The notes beneath the pieces were generated by a model, which searched no databases, was not told the origin of the DNA, and was given only the letters and a program-made list of their open reading frames with translations. A DNA stretch of 64,000 nucleotides from VGBO01 sp964453335 (GTDB taxonomy: Bacteria; Actinomycetota; Acidimicrobiia; Acidimicrobiales; CAIXPF01), in assembly GCA_964453335.1 (NCBI GenBank), contig CAYVOK010000002.1, positions 1-64,000 of the forward strand, written 5' to 3'. Made by a program: the position numbers and the translations under genes. Of the stretch, positions 59,547 through 64,000 are shown piece by piece (the stretch's first letter is position 1; every line of letters starts with the position of its first letter).

Positions 59547-60007
59547 TTGCCCGCTCCTTCCGCAGCGGCGAGCACGGCCTTCACGATGTTGTGGTAGCCG
59601 GTGCAGCGGCAGAGGTTGCCCTCGAGGCCGAGCCGGACGTCCTGCTCGGTCGGGTTCGGGATCTCGTCGAGCAGCGAGCAGGCCGCCATGATCATGCCCG
59701 GGGTGCAGTACCCGCACTGGAGCGCGTGGTTCTCGTGGAACGCCTGCTGCATCGGGTGCAGCTCGTCGCCCTTGGCGAGACCCTCGATGGTCGTGACCCG
59801 CTGGCCGTCGGCCTGCACGGCGAGCATCGTGCACGACTTCACCGACTCGCCGTTGACGTGGATGGTGCACGCACCACACGACGACGTGTCGCAGCCGATG
59901 TTCGTGCCGGTGAGCCCGCAGTGCTCCCGGAGGAAATGGACGAGAAGGGTCCGCGGCTCCACGTCGTGCGATTGCGACGAGCCGTTGACCTCGACGGTGA
60001 CCTTCAC
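59543..60007 (-). CDS. [2Fe-2S] subunit of a xanthine-oxidase-family enzyme (CoxS-like)
   Basis: 154 residues. Plant-type cluster GCDTSSCGACTIHVNGESVK with the following Cys, and second cluster CGYCTPGMIM and NLCRCTGYHNIVKAV, all eight cysteines present. First gene of the coxS-coxM pair; GTG with AGGGGG upstream. A long inverted repeat lies at 60052-60092 before it. Confidence 0.94.
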   Translation of the reverse strand: MKVTVEVNGSSQSHDVEPRTLLVHFLREHCGLTGTNIGCDTSSCGACTIHVNGESVKSCTMLAVQADGQRVTTIEGLAKGDELHPMQQAFHENHALQCGYCTPGMIMAACSLLDEIPNPTEQDVRLGLEGNLCRCTGYHNIVKAVLAAAEGAGK

Positions 60008-60051
60008 AGGGGCCCCCTGGGGTGTTGCGGTGGAAGGACGGATGTGACCCG

Positions 60052-60092
60052 AGGTCCCCGCAGGGACGTGCCCCCGGTCACGCAGGGGACCT
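60052..60092. repeat. Inverted repeat upstream of coxS
   Basis: AGGTCCCC (60052-60059) and GGGGACCT (60085-60092) are perfect 8-base arms 25 bases apart, in the 158-base space between coxS and the divergent gene at 60166. It could be an operator or a leader hairpin of coxS. No other element was seen in this space apart from the leaderless -10 TAGGGT at 60153. Confidence 0.4.
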
Positions 60093-60165
60093 TAGCGCCC
60101 GGAGCCGCGTCGTGTGACCCCGACCGACCATCACCTCCCCGGGCCCACCGCCTAGGGTCAGCTTG

Positions 60166-60582
60166 ATGGACCACGAGATCGGCACCCGAGCACGACTGCT
60201 CGTGCAGGAACTGCTGCATCCCGGCGAGATGGACACCTTCGTCGCAGGGTGTCGGCCGACCACGGCGGACGAGCTCCACGACCTCCGGCTCGTCGTCACC
60301 ACCCACGTCGCAGCCGTGCGGATCGCCGCCGAACGCTTCCCGGCCGCCGACGTCGAGACCGCCGAACGCATCGCCAGCGTCCTCGACGACCTGCTCGACG
60401 AACCCCAGCGGTGGCAGGACGACGAGCGCGCCCTGCTGCGCGGTGTCGTCGCCTACTTCGTGCAGCAGTCGGACGGCAACGACGACCTGACCGACGCCAT
60501 CGGCTACGACGACGACGCCCGGGTGCTCAACGCGGTGCTCGACGCGCTCGGACGCAGCGACCTGCGCGTCGAACCGGCCTGA
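60166..60582 (+). CDS. Hypothetical helical protein
   Basis: 138 residues, largely helical and acidic; DLRLVVTTHVAAVRIAAERF, ADVETAERIASVLDDLLDEP and ERALLRGVVAYFVQQSDGND are its main parts. No family recognised with certainty. ATG at 60166 with TAGGGT 7 bases upstream, leaderless. Its stop is 6 bases from the convergent ftsB stop. Confidence 0.65.
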   Translation: MDHEIGTRARLLVQELLHPGEMDTFVAGCRPTTADELHDLRLVVTTHVAAVRIAAERFPAADVETAERIASVLDDLLDEPQRWQDDERALLRGVVAYFVQQSDGNDDLTDAIGYDDDARVLNAVLDALGRSDLRVEPA

Positions 60583-60588
60583 GAAGCC

Positions 60589-60924
60589 TCAGGAGATCGG
60601 GTCGACGAGCAACGGCCATCCGTACGGCAGCGGCACCGCCGCGGCCGACGGCGTGATCACCCGGTACGACTCCACCCCCGGCGGCACCCAGCCGTAGCGC
60701 TCCCGCGCGAGGCGACGGATCTCGTCGGGGTCCTCGAGACGGTCGATCCGCTCCTGGGTGCGCTCGATCTGGTCGTCGAGGGACGCCTGCCGATCGAGTG
60801 ACGCCTGCGTCTCGGCCCGCTGATCGAGGATGTCGCGCACCGGGAACGACACGACGAACGCAGCGACGCCGACACCGACGACCACGCCCAGCACACCGAC
60901 CAGACGCCGGTGCCGGCCCACCAT
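60589..60924 (-). CDS. ftsB: Septum formation initiator (FtsB/DivIC family)
   Basis: 111 residues. One membrane segment (GVLGVVVGVGVAAFVVSFPV) followed by a coiled coil (LDQRAETQASLDRQASLDDQ, IERTQERIDRLEDPDEIRRL) and the conserved ARERYGWVPPGVESYRV. Acts in the FtsB-FtsL-FtsQ division complex. ATG overlaps the eno stop by one base, the usual actinobacterial arrangement. Confidence 0.9.
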   Translation of the reverse strand: MVGRHRRLVGVLGVVVGVGVAAFVVSFPVRDILDQRAETQASLDRQASLDDQIERTQERIDRLEDPDEIRRLARERYGWVPPGVESYRVITPSAAAVPLPYGWPLLVDPIS

Positions 60925-62210
60925 CAGGCCGTGCGCCCCCGCCGCAGTGCGGCGTGGCCGAGGTACGCAGCCGTCTCGCCGAGCTGCTCCTCGATGCGGA
61001 GCAGGCGGTTGTACTTCGCGACCCGGTCGCTGCGCGCCGGGGCGCCCGTCTTGATCTGCCCGCAGTTCGTCGCCACGGCGAGATCGGCGATCGTCGTGTC
61101 CTCGGTCTCGCCGGACCGGTGCGACATCACCGACCGGTACGAGGACGCCGTCGCGAGACCGACCGCGTCGAGGGTCTCGGTGAGCGAACCGATCTGGTTG
61201 ACCTTCACGAGGATCGCATTCGCCGTCCCGGTGTCGATGCCACGGGCGAGCCGTTCGGTGTTCGTGACGAACAGGTCGTCGCCGACGAGCTGCACGCGGT
61301 CGCCGACACGCTCGGTGAGCAGACGCCAGCCGTCCCAGTCCTCCTCGGCCATCCCGTCCTCGATGGAGACGATCGGGTAGCGGGCGCACCAGTCGGCGAG
61401 CAGGTCGACCATCCCCGCCGCGTCGAACGACCGCCCCTCACCGGCGAGGGTGTAGCGGCCGTCCGCGTAGAACTCCGTGGACGCGACGTCGAGCGCGATC
61501 GCGATGTCGGCGCCGGGCTCGAAACCGGCTGCGCCGATCGCCTCGACGAGGAGCTGCAACGCCGCCTCGTTCGACGCCACCGAGGGGGCGAACCCGCCCT
61601 CGTCGCCGAGCGCGGTGGCGAGGCCGCGGTCGTGCAGCAGACGCCGCAGCGTGTGGTAGCACTCGACCCCCCACCGCAGGGCCTCGGAGAAGCTCGCCGC
61701 GCCGACCGGCATGAACATGAACTCCTGGAAGTCCACGTTGTTGTCGGCGTGTGCACCACCGTTCAGCACGTTCATCATCGGCACGGGGAGCACGTGCGCG
61801 TTCGCGCCGCCGACGTAGCGCCACAGCGGGAGGCCGACCTCGTCCGCAGCGGCGTGCGCCACGGCGAGCGACGTGCCGAGGATCGCATTCGCACCGAGAC
61901 GGCCCTTGTCGTCGGTCCCGTCGAGATCGAGCAGCGCCGCGTCGACCCCGCGCTGGTCGAGCGCGTCGAACCCGCTGATCACGTCCGCGATCTCGTCGTT
62001 CACGTGGCCGACCGCCGTCCGCACACCCTTGCCGAGGTACCGGTCACCACCGTCGCGCAGCTCGACCGCCTCGAAGGCGCCCGTGGAGGCACCCGACGGC
62101 ACCATCGCCCGACCCGACGCACCCGAGGAGAGCACGACCTCGACCTCGACCGTGGGGTTCCCACGGGAGTCGAGCACCTCGCGCCCGATGACCTGCTCGA
62201 TGAGACTCAT
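60924..62210 (-). CDS. eno: Enolase
   Basis: 428 residues. GREVLDSRGNPTVEVEVVLS, GASTGAFEAVELRDGG, MNVLNGGAHADNNVDFQEFM, IEDGMAEEDWDGWRLL, LVGDDLFVTN, LVKVNQIGSLTET and SHRSGETEDTTIADL are enolase signatures with the catalytic Glu, Lys and metal ligands present. Glycolytic conversion of 2-phosphoglycerate to PEP. ATG with TAGCGT 8 bases upstream; the long upstream frame is a shadow. Confidence 0.97.
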   Translation of the reverse strand: MSLIEQVIGREVLDSRGNPTVEVEVVLSSGASGRAMVPSGASTGAFEAVELRDGGDRYLGKGVRTAVGHVNDEIADVISGFDALDQRGVDAALLDLDGTDDKGRLGANAILGTSLAVAHAAADEVGLPLWRYVGGANAHVLPVPMMNVLNGGAHADNNVDFQEFMFMPVGAASFSEALRWGVECYHTLRRLLHDRGLATALGDEGGFAPSVASNEAALQLLVEAIGAAGFEPGADIAIALDVASTEFYADGRYTLAGEGRSFDAAGMVDLLADWCARYPIVSIEDGMAEEDWDGWRLLTERVGDRVQLVGDDLFVTNTERLARGIDTGTANAILVKVNQIGSLTETLDAVGLATASSYRSVMSHRSGETEDTTIADLAVATNCGQIKTGAPARSDRVAKYNRLLRIEEQLGETAAYLGHAALRRGRTA

Positions 62211-62221
62211 GGCCGGGAACG

Positions 62222-63472
62222 CTACCCGGCGCCCCGCCCCACGACGCGCCGCACCTCGGCCCGCACCGCCTCCTCGGCGGCGTCGAGCGCAGCGAGCAGG
62301 TGCCCGAAATCGACCTCGATCCCGGCGGCCGCGGCCCGACGCTCCACCTTCGCCACGGCGAGGCGGGGCGGGAACGACGCCGGGATCCCGTCGAAGGGGC
62401 CCGAGCGCCCCTTCTCCTCGGCCTTCAGCCGGTCCCACGCCGCCTCGACCGCCGCCACGTCGAGCGCAGCGTCGGCAGCGGGACCGAAGACGTGCGGATG
62501 CCGTCGCACCAGCTTCTCCCGGACCACCCGGGCGACGTCCGCGAGCCCGAACCATCCCTCCTCCGCGGCGATCGTGGCGTGGAGGAGCACCTGGAAGAGC
62601 AGGTCGCCGAGCTCCTCCTCGAGTTCGTCGACACCGGCACCCGAGGTCGGGTCGAACCCAGCGATGGCGTCGACGACCTCGTAGGCCTCCTCCACCGCAT
62701 AGGGGGCGAGCGAGGCGTGGGTCTGCGTGCTGTCCCACGGACAGCGTTCCCGCAGCGCCCGGACGACCTCGACGAGCTCGGCGAGCTCAGCGCCGACCGG
62801 CGCGGCGAGCTCGGGGATCCACACGCTCGTGAGATGGTCCGCCTCGACGACCCGGTCGAGGTCCGCCCAGGTGACGTGCTCGACCCGTTCGTCGGGCAGA
62901 CCCAGCCGGGCGAGCACCACGACCCCCGACGGCGGTTCGTCCTCGACGGCGAGCTTGATCGCCGAGAGCACGTCGACCGTGTCGCACTGCGCGACGAGCA
63001 GCGGGCCGCGCTCGCCCGCCGCCTCGATCGCGAAGCGGTGACCGTCGACCACACGAACCGACACCGCGAGCGGGTCGACCCCGAGCCGGTCCCAGGCGAG
63101 GTCGAGGAACGACAACGCCGGCACCAGGACGACCTCGACCCGATCGTCCGTGCGCAACAACTCCACGGTCCGCTCCGCCACGAGCGGCGAACCGGGCACG
63201 GCGTAGAGCACCGACCCGTGGCGGCCGGCGAGTCCGACGAGGCGCTCCACGATGGTCGGGTAGACGTCACCGATCCGCTCGGCCGACTCGTAGACGTCGT
63301 CGAAACTGCCGTGCGGACCGAGCACCGACACCGACGGATGCCGATCGGTCCGAGACCACCGGGCCTCCGGCGGATGTGCGGCGACGGCGTCGAGCGTCGC
63401 CGTCGTCGTGAGGGAGGGATCGGCCGGACCGAGCCCGACCACCACCACCCGGGGACGCGAGGCCGCCGTCAC
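62222..63472 (-). CDS. mazG: MazG-family NTP pyrophosphohydrolase with tetrapyrrole-methylase-like N-terminus
   Basis: 416 residues. Residues 1-230 resemble the tetrapyrrole methylase fold (VVVVGLGPADPSLTTTATLD, VLYAVPGSPLVAERTVELL), and residues 235-345 form the MazG domain (LRERCPWDSTQTHASLAPYA, VEEAYEVVDAIAG, EELGDLLFQVLLHATIAAEE). It removes non-canonical NTPs. The fusion is common in Firmicutes and actinobacteria. GTG start. Its 3' end overlaps the eno -10. Confidence 0.93.
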   Translation of the reverse strand: MTAASRPRVVVVGLGPADPSLTTTATLDAVAAHPPEARWSRTDRHPSVSVLGPHGSFDDVYESAERIGDVYPTIVERLVGLAGRHGSVLYAVPGSPLVAERTVELLRTDDRVEVVLVPALSFLDLAWDRLGVDPLAVSVRVVDGHRFAIEAAGERGPLLVAQCDTVDVLSAIKLAVEDEPPSGVVVLARLGLPDERVEHVTWADLDRVVEADHLTSVWIPELAAPVGAELAELVEVVRALRERCPWDSTQTHASLAPYAVEEAYEVVDAIAGFDPTSGAGVDELEEELGDLLFQVLLHATIAAEEGWFGLADVARVVREKLVRRHPHVFGPAADAALDVAAVEAAWDRLKAEEKGRSGPFDGIPASFPPRLAVAKVERRAAAAGIEVDFGHLLAALDAAEEAVRAEVRRVVGRGAG

Positions 63473-63479
63473 CGGAGGG

Positions 63480-64000
63480 TCACCGGGTCGTGGACGGGCC
63501 GACCGCTCCGGTGGTCGACGAGGAATCCGGCGTGATCTCGAGCCCGGAGGCCTTCGCCCCGACCGGGATCACCTCGAGACCGTCGGGATCCCAGCTCCCG
63601 AACCGCGGGTCGATGGTGACGGCGAGCTTCGGCACGTTCTCGTTCAACCAACCGCCGAGCGCCGTGAAGGGCTCGAGCGTCGAGAGCTGCAGGAGCTGCT
63701 CGCGTGCCTCCTCGAAGGTGAGGGTGCCACGCTTGGTCACCTCGAGCACGTGCCACCCGAACTGGCTCTCGATCGGGCCCTGCAGCACACCGACCGCACC
63801 GGTCCAGGCCGCGGTCTCGAACGGTTCGACGAACAGACCGCGTTGCGTGCAACCGAGATCACCGCCCGCCGTGCCCGAGGCCGTGTCGATCGAACGCTCA
63901 CGGGCAAGGGTCGCGAAGTCCGCACCGCCGCGCAGCTCGGCGGCGAGCGTGTCGGCGGCGGCCCGCTCCTTCACCAGGATGTGCCGGACGCAGGTCTGGT
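63480..64000 (-). CDS. Parvulin-type peptidyl-prolyl isomerase (N-terminus cut by window edge)
   Basis: Open to the right edge; about 173 residues visible. RHILVKERAAADTLAAELRG, FATLARERSIDTASGTAGGD and VLQGPIESQFGWHVLEVTKR are the parvulin/SurA-like PpiC domain. The C-terminal tail is rich in Ser and Thr. Usually a secreted lipoprotein foldase upstream of mazG; the signal peptide would lie outside the window. Stop 7 bases before mazG start. Confidence 0.9.
   Translation of the reverse strand, partial: QTCVRHILVKERAAADTLAAELRGGADFATLARERSIDTASGTAGGDLGCTQRGLFVEPFETAAWTGAVGVLQGPIESQFGWHVLEVTKRGTLTFEEAREQLLQLSTLEPFTALGGWLNENVPKLAVTIDPRFGSWDPDGLEVIPVGAKASGLEITPDSSSTTGAVGPSTTR

Noticed and set aside
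1..64000. CRISPR arrays, insertion sequences, prophage, integrases, rRNA
   Set aside because: No direct-repeat arrays, transposase or integrase motifs or rRNA sequence were seen; the only RNA gene recognised is tRNA-Leu.

Overview
The window is about 70% GC and almost fully coding, with no gene-free stretch longer than about 160 bases. It looks like chromosome of a high-GC actinobacterium, most likely class Acidimicrobiia. The reasons are a SUF system with SufU, many F420/FMN luciferase-like oxidoreductases, acyl-CoA dehydrogenases and family III CoA-transferases, an actinobacterial-type ferrochelatase with a C-terminal Cys cluster, the eno-ftsB-DUF501-ppx-mazG gene set, and pervasive leaderless starts (a TAnnnT hexamer 6-8 bases before ATG or GTG). 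The class assignment is inference; no rRNA is present. No phage, IS element or CRISPR array was seen. Layout: 0-2.5 kb holds a cut acyl-CoA dehydrogenase, a VapBC-type toxin-antitoxin pair and a metallo-beta-lactamase hydrolase. 2.5-12 kb holds a SUF Fe-S assembly system split into two convergent operons, sufC-sufS-sufU on plus and sufB-(Cys4 protein)-sufD-Rieske-sufC-PCD on minus, separated by a tandem CoA-transferase gene. 12-16.4 kb holds small metabolic genes and a two-gene redox operon. 16.4-23.5 kb holds mutY and probable ethylmalonyl-CoA-pathway genes (mch-like, mcd, mcl) around a molybdopterin oxidoreductase. 23.5-37.4 kb is mixed metabolism: fumarase, a HisI variant, geranylgeranyl-reductase family, acyl-CoA ligase, SDRs, F420/FMN enzymes, class III aminotransferase, ferrochelatase. 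37.4-42.8 kb is a tightly overlapping five-gene minus-strand operon. 42.8-44.5 kb holds a glycosyltransferase, a cupin and tRNA-Leu(UAA). 44.8-49.4 kb is nadA-nadB-nadC with an NrtR-like regulator. 49.4-52.9 kb holds a methyltransferase, crotonase, GNAT, ppx and DUF501. 52.9-60.1 kb is a CO-dehydrogenase/xanthine-dehydrogenase-type maturation cluster (coxG, mobA-like, xdhC, coxE, moxR, coxM, coxS) without a large subunit. 60-64 kb returns to ftsB, eno, mazG and a cut parvulin. Most important observation: two genes that automatic ORF calling breaks at an in-frame TGA are, on the sequence evidence, selenoprotein genes. The first (15891-16403) reads through TGA at 16164 to give a U-G-S-C motif followed by a hairpin of the bacterial SECIS type, and lies directly behind a thioredoxin-like partner. 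The second (minus, 42334-41795) reads through TGA at 42202-42200 at the catalytic position of a peroxiredoxin-like (AhpC/TSA_2, SelU-like) protein, again followed by a palindromic hairpin. In both cases the codon sits at the expected redox centre, both halves share a frame, and the surrounding operon is intact. The organism should therefore decode UGA as selenocysteine; the selABCD machinery is not in this window.
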